The notes: generated by a model not told the origin, from the sequence alone. DNA of 64,000 bases from Tetrahymena thermophila SB210 (GCF_000189635.1 NW_002476387.1:682001-746000); one strand, 5' to 3'. Counted from the first letter of the stretch, positions 51,738 to 64,000 are shown. Numbers and translations: made by a program.

Positions 51738-54700
51738 TCACTCAAATGTTTTTCTTATTGCTTGACTACGTGCTATAACTTATTTTACTCTTTCATTGAG
51801 ATCTATGCTAGGTTGATAAGATTAAAGTTAATTAGTTTGTGGTTCTTAGTTAGTTTGATTTACAATTTTAGAATTATTTTATTAATTACCATTTAGTAAG
51901 ATATTTAATTTAATAGATGAAGGTTTTGATTAACTATTTGGAGATAAGTTTGTTTTACTCCTATCTATTTATATTTCTAATTTATTTTGGTTTTATTATT
52001 GAGAAGTATCTAATAAACAATTTTGTTGGAGACTTTATCTATTTTCATTTTAATTAAATTATAAGGATATTTACTAAGATTATTATTGCTATTGCTTTTG
52101 TTGAGAAAGAGGTTTATTTATTAATCCAATTTGTTAATTTTCTTAAAAGTTAGACAAATTTGAACTTTGTAAGACTCTCTTATTATTAATTAACTCGGTA
52201 TCAGCATTAATTTACTATTAAATTTCATTTTAAGAAGTGTCTATTACAACAGACTAAGATTAAATATTAGAATTACCTAACAAACTCACTCTATTTATTA
52301 TTGCTTATTTAGCTGCTGTACTAAAAATCTAACTATTAGAAGTTTGTACCTCTGAATATCTTGCATTGTTATTTGTTGGTACTGGAGAAAGAAAATATTA
52401 ATTTTATTGATTTGGCATTTGAGAGTAAGAAACATTAGCTCTTTTAGGCTATTCGAAAAATTCAATATCTTTATCTTAGTTTTGCTAATTAGGAGTTTTA
52501 AATGCTGTAGGGCTAATTACTTGAGTTTTAACTAAATTATTTTCTAGTTAATCAGGAGATTATTATTCATTTAGATTAAAATTTGTGTTAGATTAAATTT
52601 AATTAATATATTCTTTACCACTTTAGTTTTATTAATTAGGTAATTGTAATGGTATTCTTTACTAACTATATGAGCTCTGTTTATTTTGATAAATTCCCTA
52701 ATTAATTAAGCCACTATGATTAGGTAAAATTTAATTTTAATATTCTGCTTATTGTTCTTAAATTTATGCAGTGCTTATTAACTCAAAAGGACTTCTTTCA
52801 ATGCTATTCTAAAGCAAGTGCTCATTATTTTAATTTATCATGGGATTAGCAGTATTAGGTGCTTACTAAAGGATAATGTGAGGATGTTGTTATTTTTGAA
52901 TATAGATTTTCTTTTAGTTATTGTTTTCTTCCAAGAAATTTTAAGAACTTCTATTTATATTATCAAGTAGCTACTAGTTAGATGTATATTATACAAAGGA
53001 TTAGCTTCTTTGAGGATGACTTCTATTACTCTATGCTTATGATGGCTGAATGAGCTAATTATTTCCTATGTTAAGAGATTGAATTGCATGGTTATCATTA
53101 TCTGATCTTTATCCATTAAATAAATAAGGTTTTGATTGAGCATTAAGTAATAAAATTTTTCCATTATTTTCCCTTTAAGGAGAGGCCTAGGCTGAAGCAA
53201 CAAACTAAGGTTAAGGTAATAGTGCCTATGGTTGATTTAAAATTTTTATATAACTAGAATATGAATTATTAGTATTGGATGAGTTTTGATTAAAACTTTA
53301 TATCTAGCTTTGTTACCTTGGGTGCTTAAATTTTAACACATTTTAACTCTGAAGTATCATACTCGTAGAAGTGTTAGGATCATTTTCAGGAGCAACTATC
53401 TCGATGTCTTAGGTATCGAAATTAGAAGTGTTTGGTTAATTATATTAGTATTGGTAAGGGTGTTATTTTTATAAAATTTACATATTTTTTTAACCTGTAA
53501 ATTCTTTTTAATTTTACTATTTTGCATCAATTAGCTGATTTTAGTTTGCTTCACTTCCAAATTATTTTTAATACAAAGCCTATATTTCTTACTGCTATTC
53601 TTAAAGATTTCTGAGAATTTGAGATGGATTATGTTCAAGTTTTGGTGTTGATTCTCTTGGGTTAGATCCATTTAATAGACTGACTGAATGTTATCTAGAC
53701 TGATTTGCAATCATAGACTTATGTAGCTACTATTTTTGAGATTCTTATGGCTTATTAGGTTATTCTTATTCTGTTTCTGACTACTCGTAATTTGGATTAC
53801 TTGTTAAAATTAATTAACTTTAGCCTGTTTCTTTTGTTGTAGTTCTTTCTTTTGAATTAACTCTCTCTTATGAGTATAAACTTGTAGACCTTTCTTTTGA
53901 TTAAATTTAGTTAAGATTCAAAGGAAGGTTCAGTCTTTAGTTTTATAGATTTGATAATTGCTATTGCTATATGCTTTAATTTTAGATTATTTTAGATTAG
54001 TTTTATAATTAATTAGTCTCTTATTATGATTATTATTATAATAATTATTTTTAATAAGTTGTCCTTTAATCAGCATTTGGCTACTAAAATCTTTATTAAA
54101 TCATTTGACTCTAAAACTGCGGTTGTGATTATCCATTAGTTTTACCAACTCTATTCTACATACTTTACTATTAATATTGTTATTATTATTGTTAATCGCC
54201 AGGTAAATTATTTTATGAGTAGACTTGTTAGTACATGTTATTTAGTTATACTCTACTTTGTTATGCAGGAGCTTATTACTAAACCTAAGAGTTTTTCATA
54301 GAATAACTATATAATTATGATTATTGTTATTATTGCTACTAGAAAGGTTGTTAAACCTAAATTTGATAGCTATTCTAAATATTGCTTTATTTTAATACGT
54401 TGCTTTAAGGAACTTAGATTATTTGGGAATTATTTTGATTAGGATTTTATTATACTTAGTTCTAATTTAAAGATGTCCTAAAATGAGCACTGTCTTATAC
54501 ATCGATGCTGTTAGGAAATTGCAAGCTCAAATCATTGTCTTTAACTTGAAGCTGAGATATTTTTTAAAAGATTTGCCACTCTTAATCTTATTGATCATCA
54601 ATTATGTATTGATTTTAAGACTATATATGAAGATCCTACTAATACATTTTTTAATTCTAATTATTCGTTTAAAGCTATTTCTAATTTATGTTATTCATAG

Positions 54701-55820
54701 CTCTTGGCTCTCCTCCAAATTAAGGAACTGCATTCTTTTGGTTATTCTTAACATTTGATTATTATTAATTTGCTATAGTAGTGTTTTGTAAATGTGCAGG
54801 TAAAGTAATAGTGTTATCATTTTGTAGTTTATTCCAAAGAGAGAGAGGATCTAAGCGTTTTCTGACATCGTAATCAAGCATAAGCTTCAAGTAGTAGTAA
54901 AATTAAGGACTATAGTAATTCTATATGAATTAGAGTCTTTCATTTATTACAGGAGCTAATATTGAATAATTTTCATCGTAACACTCTTAAGATAGTCTTA
55001 AGCTAGCAGCTTCAAGTAGAGTCATGCCCAAACAGAATATATCAGCCTTGTATATCATTTCATTTGAAGTAAAAACGTTTGAACCAGACCTCATTAAGGT
55101 AATTTACTCAGGAGAAAGATAGCTGAACTTTTTACCACTTTCTGCTAATCTCATTCCAATACATCTACCGCACAAAAAATCTCTATCATAAATAGCAAAA
55201 TTGTTTCCAGCTGTATTAAAATAAATGCTTGAAGGGTGTATATCCCCATGAGGTATATTTTATCTCTACAAAAAGTTAAGAATGTTTAAGACACTCTTCG
55301 CTAAATTGAGTAAATCATCTTCTGGAAAGAGTCTGTTGGAATCCAATCTTTCACTTATAAGGGCCTCTAAAGAAAAGGTATTATACTCATACATTAAATG
55401 TAAAGTACTTTCATTAATTTGAGCTTCAGTATGTGCTTGAAGTAAACTGCTGTTGTTATTTCCACTGCTTAAACTCTTCTCTTATAATTGAGATTGCTAT
55501 TATGGAGGTGGAGGTAAAGTATCTATTCCTAAACAACTAATCAAATTTATATGCTAAAGTTTGACTCTTTCATTAAATTATATTTTGCTTTCTTAATTAT
55601 AGAATTAAGAAGCTTGATAATCACTCTTGCTAACTGGAACTGAAAACCAAATTTCATTATTCTTTTTTTAGTAAAGACGACAATTAGCTTGAATACCTTC
55701 TATATTCTGAAATTAAATGAAAGTTAGTCCGTCGCTTGAGGTAAATTTTTACAAAGATCTGTGAGGATCTTTTTAAATATTATTGGTATTTGTTGCTTAA
55801 CTAGCAGTTACGTTACCCAT
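51738..55820 (-). CDS. Protein pseudokinase with ~1,000-residue Gln/Asn-rich tail
   Basis: 1,360 residues without introns, ATG 55820 to TGA 51738. The kinase-like domain spans about residues 30-350. Its N-lobe lacks a recognisable glycine loop and a VAIK lysine (strand 3 reads EIWFSVPVS). The catalytic loop is HGDIHPSSI (191-199) instead of HRDLKPENI: Asp193 is kept, but the Lys and Asn are replaced. DFG becomes DRD (212-214). SPEQ in the APE position, KADIFCLGMTLLEAA (helix F Asp) and DVRKRLD (final Arg) are retained, so the fold is probably intact but catalysis doubtful. From about 360 to the end it is Gln/Asn/Ser/Pro-rich with polyQ runs and no domain. The N-terminus MGNVTAS has Gly2 but not the usual Ser/Thr at position 6, so myristoylation is possible but weak. 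Pseudo-enzymatic scaffold is inferred. Confidence 0.82.
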
Positions 55821-56912
55821 TATTATATTTTCCTAATAAAATTAAAAAATTTTAACCCTATTTACACTGCTCTCTTTCTAATTTATTTATGTTTTGTTTT
55901 AAAAATATTGGATCTTTAAACCTAAAAAAAATTTCTGTTTATTTGAACCTCTTAAGATTTCCTTAAATTTTTTCTAAATTATGCAAATTTTTGTTTGTTC
56001 GTTAATAATAAACCTCATCCGAAGCAATCAAACATTTTAAATTACATAACAATAAAAAAAAAATTCAGATTAGTTGTAAAGACCTTTTAATTTTGTTCAT
56101 CCATTTCCTTTTTGATGTTAATGATCGTTACTTATTGTTATTTACCAAGTTAAAAATAACTATCTTATTTAACTTTAAACTAAAAAAGAAAAACTTTCAA
56201 ATATTATGAAAACAAACAAACATAAACAACAAACACATCGATTTTAAATTTATTTTTTTAAAATAAAAAAATATTTAGAATTTTTGAAATCATTTTATTT
56301 TATTTTTTGAATAAATAAATTTATAAAAATTTATATAAAAGTAAATTAAAAAATGTTGTAATATTTATTTAATTTGAATTAACTACAATAATCAAACTAA
56401 TTTCAGTAGAATATTTATGAAAGCCTTAGAACAAATTATTGTAAGAGAATCTATGATATAATTTGTTTAATAGTAAATAATATACAAATAGAAATTTACA
56501 TGTAATTGATTAGATAGATTATATGTTAATTATTAGTAAAATATTTTTCTACATTAATATTAAATTTTATATTCTTTTTTAATGTTTCTTCTAGCTTTAT
56601 TAAGAAAGATTGAGAAAGAGAGATAGATAGATAAAGATGGGTAAGTAGTTAAGATAAATAGATATTTGATTAGTTAACTAGCTAGCTAGCTATTTAGATG
56701 CTTTAGTATTTCTCTAAAAAACTGAGATTAATATATTTTGATTGATTGATTGATATAATTACTATTTCATTTTATATACTAGTAACTTAATGAAAAGTAC
56801 TTTTAATTATTTGACTTAGATTACTTCTAGATAAAAGTAAAATCAGTAAGCAAAAGCAAATTGCTAATTTTATTATTTTTATGTGATTTATAGTTTAATT
56901 TCATATTTTATC
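55821..56912. other. AT-rich spacer with tetranucleotide repeats
   Basis: 1.09 kb between two minus-strand genes. It contains GATA-type and GCTA/GATT-type tetranucleotide runs at about 56620-56755. No gene recognised. Confidence 0.5.
56620..56755. repeat. Cluster of degenerate tetranucleotide microsatellites
   Basis: Short runs of agat/gata, then gctagctagcta, then gattgattgatt within about 135 bp. Simple-sequence DNA with no coding meaning seen. Confidence 0.6.
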
Positions 56913-58838
56913 TCAATCCTCTTTTTTGTCAATAGCAGCCCCGTTCTTTATGTCTAAATCAGTTTCATTTTCTAGCCATTTAATTCTTTTACCGTCTTCC
57001 CAATAACCAATTTTAATTGATCCATCAGGGAGTATGTATTTTCCTTTACCATGTTACCTTTTTTATTATTAAATTACATTAATTCATATTATTAATTATT
57101 AGATATTTATTACTTTCCATAACCCCAGAAACCTTCATATCTTCTTCCGTCTGCCCAAGTGTAAATACCATATCCATGTTTCTTATCGTATTGATACTCT
57201 CCTTCGTATTTTCTACCATCTTTCCAAGTGTAAATACCTTTACCATGCATGTTATTATTTAACCATTCTCCCTTTTATTTACAAGTACATTATTATAACA
57301 AAATATATTGAACAAATTGTTTACTTCGTATTTACGGCCATCAAGCCATGTATAGGTGCCCTTTCCAGATATTCTAAATTTTTAAAATAGGACAGTTTAT
57401 TTAATAATGACAAATAAATAAAAAGTTTATTTATACCTGTTTTCAATCCATTCACCTACATATTTAGAGCAATCACTCCATGTATAGGTACCTTAGCCAT
57501 GTTTTTTACCTTCTTTATAATATCCTTCATATTTTGAGCCATCAGCCCAGGTTTCAACTCCATAACCATCTTATAAATCATCCTTCCATTGACCTTTTGT
57601 TAAAAATGAGTGTTTATGTATATATATTAAATTTAATAGATTTTTACCTTCATATTTAGCTCCATTTACATGTACATATGTTCCATATCCGTTTGCCTTA
57701 TCATCTTACCACTAACCTTCAAATATGTCACCATCAACATGCCAAAATTTACCATTTCCATGAGCTTTATTATCTTTCCATTCACCTTAATTATGGAAGA
57801 AGAAAAAAAAATTGAAAATAAATACAATTAATAAATCAATCTATTAAATGTTTTTTTAAGTTTAAGAAAAATAAAGAGCAATCTATCAATCTATCCTTTT
57901 TAAGAAATTACTGATTAAAATTTTTTGCAGCTTTTATTTTTATTTTTCGATTTTTAAGAAAGAAGTAAGAATTAAAAAATTTTTAATGGCACATATTTAA
58001 AAATAAATACCTTCGTAGCGGGCACCATCAGGCCATGTTTAGATACCATATCCATCTCTCATGTTTCCTAATTATTAATTAAAAAGAAAAATCGTTAGTA
58101 TGTATCATAATAAAAATCATTTAAAAAATAATAATGTATTATTTATTTTTTTTCTTCTAGTTCTCTGCATAATTTTCAAATTAATTAATAAGAAGAGCTA
58201 TACAACAAATATTGTTAAAAAATTCTCTTTAACTGAATAAAAAACATACCTATCCACTCTCCTTCATAAATGGCTCCACTTTTAAATTAATAAGGTGAAC
58301 GTTTTTCTCTTTTTTATGGTTAATCACTATTTTGATTTGGAATTGCTTCTTCTATCGGCTATTCCTTGTACATATTATGCTTGGAGTGATCTCCACTTTA
58401 ATTCATCTTATTATCGTTAGTATCTAATCTCACAGCTTCTTAGTTAACTTCTTCATTTTTCTTTTCTTGCTAGTATTAATTGGATTAGGAACTCATAGAT
58501 TGTTGTTAAGCCACATTTCCACCACTAGACTACTATTTAGAAATTATAGGAGCCTTTTGATTCTTATCATTTTTATAATCAGGCATATCTTGATAGTTAT
58601 TCCCATGGCTGCTATTTTACTTATCAAGAGAATGACTTGACCCTGCAGCATTTTTGTAATTTTCTTTTGATTATCCGTTTTGTGCCATAGTACTTTTTGC
58701 ATTTATTGCTGAACTTGATTCATTTTCTTGGTAGAGAGCTGCAGTTCCAGCACCACTTTACATTTCATCTTATTAAGTCTTTATTTCAATTTAATTATTA
58801 CCCTTACAATTAGAGCAGGCAGAACAATCCTATCCCAT
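56913..58838 (-). CDS. MORN-repeat protein with acylation-type N-terminus
   Basis: Starts [15 protein letters not shown]: Gly2 with Ser6 fits the N-myristoylation consensus, and the nearby Cys5, Cys8 and Cys11 could be palmitoylated, so membrane attachment is likely. A polar Ser/Gln/Asn linker of about 170 residues follows. Then come about nine MORN repeats spread over several exons, such as [89 protein letters not shown] and [17 protein letters not shown]. The end is charged (IDKKED). MORN arrays bind membranes, phospholipids or partner proteins. No kinase or other catalytic domain is attached here, unlike ciliate MORN-PIP kinases. Introns fall mostly between repeats, for example about 57055-57110, 57265-57325, 57375-57440, 57600-57650, 57790-58010 and 58070-58250. 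Confidence 0.87.
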
Positions 58839-60494
58839 ATTTACTAAAATTAGTCCTTACTTTTGCTGTAAAATACTTATTATATTGATACTATCTAAAC
58901 TTGTGTAATAAATGATATTTAAATTTTATTATAGCAGTATCTGCAAAAACTTTTTTGTTGATATATTTCCTCTCTCTTTATCAGCTTTTGTTAATTTTTG
59001 AAGTAACAATTTTTAATAAATATAGTAAAATGATCAGAATTATTTGTTATTTTTTGTTTAACTCTTTATTTAATAGTTTTTATTCAATAAATCAACCAAT
59101 AGTCTTAGTACTTCTTAAAGTAAATTAAATAAATAATGTTAATATATATATTAAATTAATTAAATATATTGTTTTACTACTAATTAGGGTCATAAAATAA
59201 GATCAACCAAGAAACCACTATCTGTTTAGATTCAATTTTTATTGATTTTTATTGCCAAAAAGATAAAATCAAATAAAAAGCCAAAAAAATATTTTTTTTA
59301 AATTAGCAATAATTAAATTGTTTTTACGTTCAAATTAAAAAGAAAAATTAAAAATTTTAATAAAAAGTATTAATAAATAAATAAATTATTATCAACCATT
59401 TAATTTGAAATTATTATTGTTAAGGAAGAAAATTCTATTTAATATTTTTATTAAAAAAAATAATTTAATCATAAAAACTTTAAAATATTAACAATCGGTC
59501 AATATGAAAAGCAGCTTGTGAATAAAATGATGATACATTTTGTAAATAACTTGGAAGAAAAAACTAGATTAAAAATATATAAATCTACATTTGTAAACTT
59601 TAAATAATTATTGATGTTTATGAGATTATATTTAAATTTAATTATTGCTTTTGAATATTAAAAAGAAAAAAAAACGCTGGTTATTATTTTGAAGAAGCTG
59701 AGGCATTTTAAAATCAAAAGAACATAATTAGGTTTCAAAAATTTAACTTATTTCATAAATCGTTTTTTAGATTTCAATAATATATTTAGCATTTTTCAAA
59801 TATTCAATTTGAAGCAGTACTCAAAAACATAAATTGTATTGAATTAAATACCAAAATTATTAATTAAAATATTTGATGAATGTATTTATTTATTTATTTA
59901 TTTATTAATTACATCTATAAATCAAATATTTACAATAGTAATTAAATATATCAAATATTAATATCCAATTAATGATAAATTAATTTCATGCTTCACTGAT
60001 GAATGATTTAAATATTTAAAGGATCTCATTCATAGCTATTATTTAATTTTTAATCCACTCACATTTTATTTTTCTTTTATTCATCACTTTATATAATCAA
60101 AACATGTTTATTTCTTTTCACATTTAATATTATCAAAATTTTTTGTAAAATTTCTTCAAAATTTGGGATTAAATTCTTGTTTTTTGTATTATAATTTAAA
60201 ACAATTTAAATAATTAAGTAAGAACTATTTATTGTTATTATAATTTAATAATTAAAATTATTATTTTTTATAAAAATTAAGTTTTCGATATTAAGTAAAT
60301 TAGAGTATTTATTTATTTTTATATTTATTATTCACATTTTTATGATTTTTACTAATTATTTATTTGATCCAGATATATTTTTGATTAAATTTTTTATATT
60401 AAAAATGCAAAGCCAGTACTTTTATTTTTCTGTGGAATTCCTTTTAAAACAAAATTTCTAGCTATCTTAAATAATTTAATAATATATCAATCAT
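58839..60494. other. Long AT-rich spacer
   Basis: 1.66 kb with long A/T runs and a TTTA repeat at about 59882-59907. I find no coding frame, RNA gene or repeat family. Confidence 0.5.
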
Positions 60495-60860
60495 TCAAGA
60501 CTATTACCAACTTTATTTCTTTATATCTGCATAAGTAGATAGAGAGTTTGTTCTCTATTTTTGGATACTCACTCTATGAGCCATCAACGAGCTTTATTCC
60601 ACTGGTTACAATACTGGTACTTATACATTCTATTTTAAAAAGTGGTCTTTTAGTGTGATTACTTATTTATTTTCCAAGGAAGGGATGATTGCTCTGTCAT
60701 GAAATTTTGCGGCTGTTGATGTGGTATTCCTTGTTACTTCACTTGGAGAAATATTCTCATTTTTAGTATTGTTTTTGACATCAATGTCTTGTTATTGTTT
60801 TTCTTAGATATTATCATTGTTGGTTTAGTATCTTTTAGATTTAGTTTAAATGCAGCCCAT
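60495..60860 (-). CDS. Small protein with myristoylation/palmitoylation-type N-terminus
   Basis: 121 residues, one exon, ATG 60860 to TGA 60495, with six in-frame TAA/TAG glutamine codons among its first 25. It begins MGCIQTKSK: Gly2 with Thr6 matches the N-myristoylation consensus and Cys3 is a natural palmitoylation site, as in dually acylated signalling proteins. The rest is polar, with no membrane segment or known domain. HRVSIQ and QRTNSLS resemble basic-directed phosphorylation sites. Base composition rises sharply above the flanking A/T sequence exactly over the frame, which supports a real gene. Function unknown; a membrane-tethered signalling adaptor is the most natural guess. Confidence 0.7.
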
Positions 60861-61440
60861 TTTTTTTCTTAATATATTATTTTTATAAGTTTTACTTGTT
60901 ATGATTATGATTTTTTATTTTTTTTGTATTACTAATAACTAATTTGTTTATTTTTTAATTTGTTGTTTGATATAAGTCTTCATACAAACTATTATAAACT
61001 GGAATAGAAAGAAAGGATTGTCGTAATTTGTTTAGTGCTTGAAATAACTGTCAGTAATCTAATATAATATAATTTTTTATTTAATTTCTATCAATATCAA
61101 TAAATGCAGTTAATTATTTAAAAATACAATACATTCTTTCTTTTTTTTTTTAAATTAATAACAAAAAGAATTTGGGTAATTTTTTTTCAATTGAAAGATA
61201 CGAAGTTAAAAGAGTAAAGTTTTGGTAAGCCAGTTTTATATAAAAATATCTAAATATAAACAATTATATAGTGAATAATGAATATACAATAATTTTTTAT
61301 TTATTACTTTTATTTTTCTAAATAAATAATTTGAATAAGTAGGTAGAGCTCTCTCTATTTAGCTTTTATAGATGTTATGATGAACACTATCTATTGCTTA
61401 TATTTTATTTAATCACTTTCAAATTTAATTTTATCTTTTC
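60861..61440. other. AT-rich spacer
   Basis: 580 bp between two minus-strand genes; nothing recognised. Confidence 0.5.
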
Positions 61441-62865
61441 TCATTATGGAAGCCTCTTTTTATAGTGCCATAAAAGAAGTCCTACAGAACCAAGTATAGC
61501 AACAGATCCTCCTACAAGATGACTTACAACTAACATTAAATTTTTTCCTCCTGTGGAGTTAACGTTAGAAAGGATCAATGCTTTCTATGAGTCGTAAATT
61601 GAAAGATTATATGCTAATTAATTTTAGTTAATTAAAAATACTTTTCTTGCATGAATGTGAATTTTAATAAATATTACTATTTGTTGTGCAGATATTATAT
61701 GTTCCAGATTATAAATCAGATTAGATTTTACCAAGAGTTTTACGAAATTTTGAAAGCCCTGATGGTCTCATCCAAATTTAATAAGGTTCTAAATTGATAA
61801 AATAAATATTTTAACCAGGCTTGCTCAATTTATTATTTAATAGTTCACTCGTTGAATAGGTATTTAATTAATTAATAAAAATTAATGTTCAAAAGGCTTA
61901 CCAAACTCCAAATCAAGCCATTGCTAACTAGGTTATTGATTTTTCATATTATCTACATCGTATTACCAAGATATTCCAGTATAACTTAATTCATAACTTT
62001 AACCAGATGTTTAATGCCTAATATCACTAAATTTTTCTTATTATTTTATAAAAATAATTTTAATGAAATTGCTATATTTGTTATTAATTACAATTAAGTA
62101 ATAAAATAAATAAATAATTAACTTAATTAGAAACTAAATACTTAATTAACTTAATGAAAATATAAAATACCTTAAAATACATCATATGCTCTAATACCAC
62201 AAGGATAAGCAATATTTGAAGGATTTAAATCAGTTTTACCATCAATACTTTTGAAACCAATATAAGGCTTATTACCAAGTATATCTTAATTTGTTGTAAA
62301 TGGGTTGCAATCGCCTGTGTCCTCACCATTAATATTAGAATATAATTATGAAGCATCATATTTTTTGAAGTATGTATCAGTATTTTAATTATAATTTTTC
62401 ATTTCTACAAAAAGGTAAACTGGCCCTGACATAAGATTAGGCACATTAAAAGTAAAGCAGCATTTTGTACCATAATTAGAGCAATCTGGTAAAGAATAAT
62501 AATCTACTCTTATCTCAGTTATATCATTATTTTTTACTTCAAAAACAATACCTGCAATTAATAGGTACAATCCTAATTATACAAAAATTTTAAGAAAATA
62601 TTTTACAAAATATTTTTTATCAGTTTAGCTTTTTAAATATTTCAGGAAAGTAAATTAAGAAAGTAATACTTCAAACCAAATATTTACCTCCTATAAAATA
62701 AAAAATTGCTCCCTTTAATTTATTAGAACCTTTCCATTGGCTCATAGCTAACTCTTATTCTTTAATTGCTTCATTTTTATTTAAACTATAATTTATAAAA
62801 TTATTTATTGAATCGTGATTTCTTGGTACATGATTCAAATCAGAATTATCTCCTTATTCTTTCAT
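61441..62865 (-). CDS. CDC50/LEM3 family P4-ATPase beta subunit
   Basis: ATG 62865 opens a polar cytosolic leader (EAIKEQELAMSQWKG), then the first membrane segment built across an intron (KLKGAIFYFIGG ... LYLLIAGIVFEV). The ectodomain follows: NDITEIRVDYYSLPDC with paired cysteines (DCSNYG, KCC), GPVYLFVEMKNYNQN, DASQLY, CNPF and NIAYPCGI, the disulphide-rich CDC50 layout. Then come ISWQYDV and the family hallmark WMRPSGLSKFRKTLGKI before the second membrane segment LVGGSVAILGSVGLLL near the stop. CDC50 proteins chaperone and are part of P4-ATPase lipid flippases, moving phospholipids to the cytosolic leaflet. Introns interrupt the gene at about 62580-62690, 62055-62175, 61840-61900 and 61580-61670. 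The P4-ATPase partner is not in this window. Confidence 0.92.
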
Positions 62866-63893
62866 AAGTAATACTAACTTTATTATTTTATTTTAAATAT
62901 TCTACTTGCCTGAAAAGCTTTTTTTTCAAGTTCACCAGTTGACTTTAAAATTAAACGTATTTACTTTGTTTTTATCACTAAATAGGATTTTTTTTATAGT
63001 TGAAAAGTGAAAATTAATTAATTTTTTTCTTTATTTATTATTCCAGCTATTTAATTTAATCGTAGATATAATTTTTAATATACAACAAATAATCAAGCAA
63101 GCAAACAAATAAACAAACAAATAAATTATTCCGATTAATAATAATTGTATAAATTTTTTTTAGTTTGTTTGTTTTATTTTTTGAATCTTAACTAATAGTA
63201 TTAAATCATTTACGTTTTGATAATTTGCATTTTAATTACTTTTTTTGTATTAAACACTAGCAAAATATTTTTTATGGACAATTACCAGTAATACATATAG
63301 AGTTTTGCTATAATAATCATAATTTGTTAAATATTTTTATTATTAAATTCTTTTTAAAGCTATGCTATATGAAAGTATATAATGTAAAGACTACTAAATT
63401 TAAAAATGCAAATAAAAATATTATTAATCTCAACAAAAAAATAAAGGTAGTTAAATATTTTTAATTAAATTATTTTTTTGATAGATTAAGTAATGAAGTG
63501 AGTAAATTTTGATAATAGTTTATGATTAAAAATTAGTAAAATTAATGTATTTAATAAATTGTTACTATTAATAACCTTTAGTGCTAGTATTTTTAAAAAT
63601 CAAATATAAATTAATTATTAAACTCTGGGATAATGTAAATTAGAACTTAATTTTATACCCTATTTATTGTAAATTTAATGTTAAATTTTATTTTTCAAAT
63701 TTGTAACCTTTTAAAAAGAGAATTTATTAACCATTAAATAAACTTAAAAGAAAATATAAAAATGAATTTATTAATAGATTTTTTATTAAAAATTAATATT
63801 ATTAAATGCTTAATAGTAATATTTAGTTATTCTCTCATTTTTTTTTTTAAACTAATAATTTAAGATAATTTTATACTTATTTAGATTAATTAA
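62866..63893. other. AT-rich spacer
   Basis: About 1 kb of A/T-rich sequence with an AAAC/AAAT repeat run near 63091-63122. No gene recognised. Confidence 0.5.
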
Positions 63894-64000
63894 ATGAAAA
63901 TAACAATAGGTTTTGCCTTTTTACCAGTTTTAGTTTATTCTTTAATAATAATTGATACTTTAAAAGATATAATATATTTACTTTTAAAAAAGTGAGTTGA
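63894..64000 (+). CDS. Possible first exon of a gene with a hydrophobic N-terminus (partial)
   Basis: ATG 63894 opens MKITIGFAFLPVLVYSL, a signal-peptide or signal-anchor-like stretch. It reaches GTGAGT, a canonical splice donor, at about 63992 just before the window ends; otherwise the frame stops at once. AT-rich chance translation is a real alternative. Confidence 0.25.

Noticed and set aside
54483-54758. 91-residue hydrophobic plus-strand frame
   Set aside because: Antisense to the Gln/Asn-rich pseudokinase tail, whose frame is continuous on the minus strand.

Overview
The window looks like macronuclear DNA of an oligohymenophorean ciliate, most likely Tetrahymena or a close relative. 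It is extremely AT-rich. Long frames become continuous only if TAA and TAG are read as glutamine and TGA is the sole stop (ciliate code). Introns are short, AT-rich, GT...AG, about 47 to 480 nt. Many proteins carry Gln/Asn-rich tracts. Several gene families are typical of ciliated cells. For eleven genes I traced every exon, and the coding length is an exact multiple of three: both channels, OSCP1, the His-rich protein, the MAP kinase, the RRM protein, the HDAC-like/kelch protein, RSP1, the SRAP protein, the pseudokinase and the small acylated protein. Elsewhere only the outer limits and main exons are given. I saw no tRNA, rRNA, CRISPR, transposon or telomeric repeat.

Layout. 0.6-10.4 kb (minus): two tandem paralogous K+ channels with a cyclic-nucleotide-binding domain. 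11.3-14.4 kb (plus): an OSCP1 homologue and a CxxC protein with a His/Asn/Gln tail. 15.3-17.9 kb (minus): an ERK-type MAP kinase with a long low-complexity N-terminus. 19.2-21.9 kb (plus): an unrecognised multi-exon gene. 23.1-27.3 kb (plus): a PTB/hnRNP-L-like RRM protein with a very long Gln/Asn-rich linker. 28.3-31.6 kb (minus): PP4 regulatory subunit 3 (SMEK). 32.6-38.5 kb (minus): a 1,798-residue protein joining a degenerate class-II HDAC-like domain to kelch-like repeats. 39.1-49.0 kb: a ciliary block with RSP1/RSPH1, two coiled-coil genes and a TTLL3-type tubulin glycylase. 49.8-51.2 kb (plus): an SRAP/HMCES protein. 51.7-55.8 kb (minus): a pseudokinase with a roughly 1,000-residue Gln/Asn tail. 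56.9-58.8 kb (minus): a MORN protein with an acylation-type N-terminus. 60.5-60.9 kb (minus): a 121-residue protein starting MGC. 61.4-62.9 kb (minus): a CDC50/LEM3 flippase subunit. The right end may hold the first exon of another gene.

There is no operon logic: genes are monocistronic with AT-rich spacers. Two themes recur. One is cilia (RSP1, TTLL3, OSCP1, coiled coils). The other is membrane signalling (gated K+ channels, MAP kinase, acylated MORN and MGC proteins, CDC50). The strongest candidates for something not well described are a CCHC zinc-knuckle-like motif after the CNBD in both channels, the HDAC-like/kelch fusion lacking its metal ligands, and the Gln/Asn-tailed pseudokinase. 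All family calls come from reading motifs by eye, without a database search.
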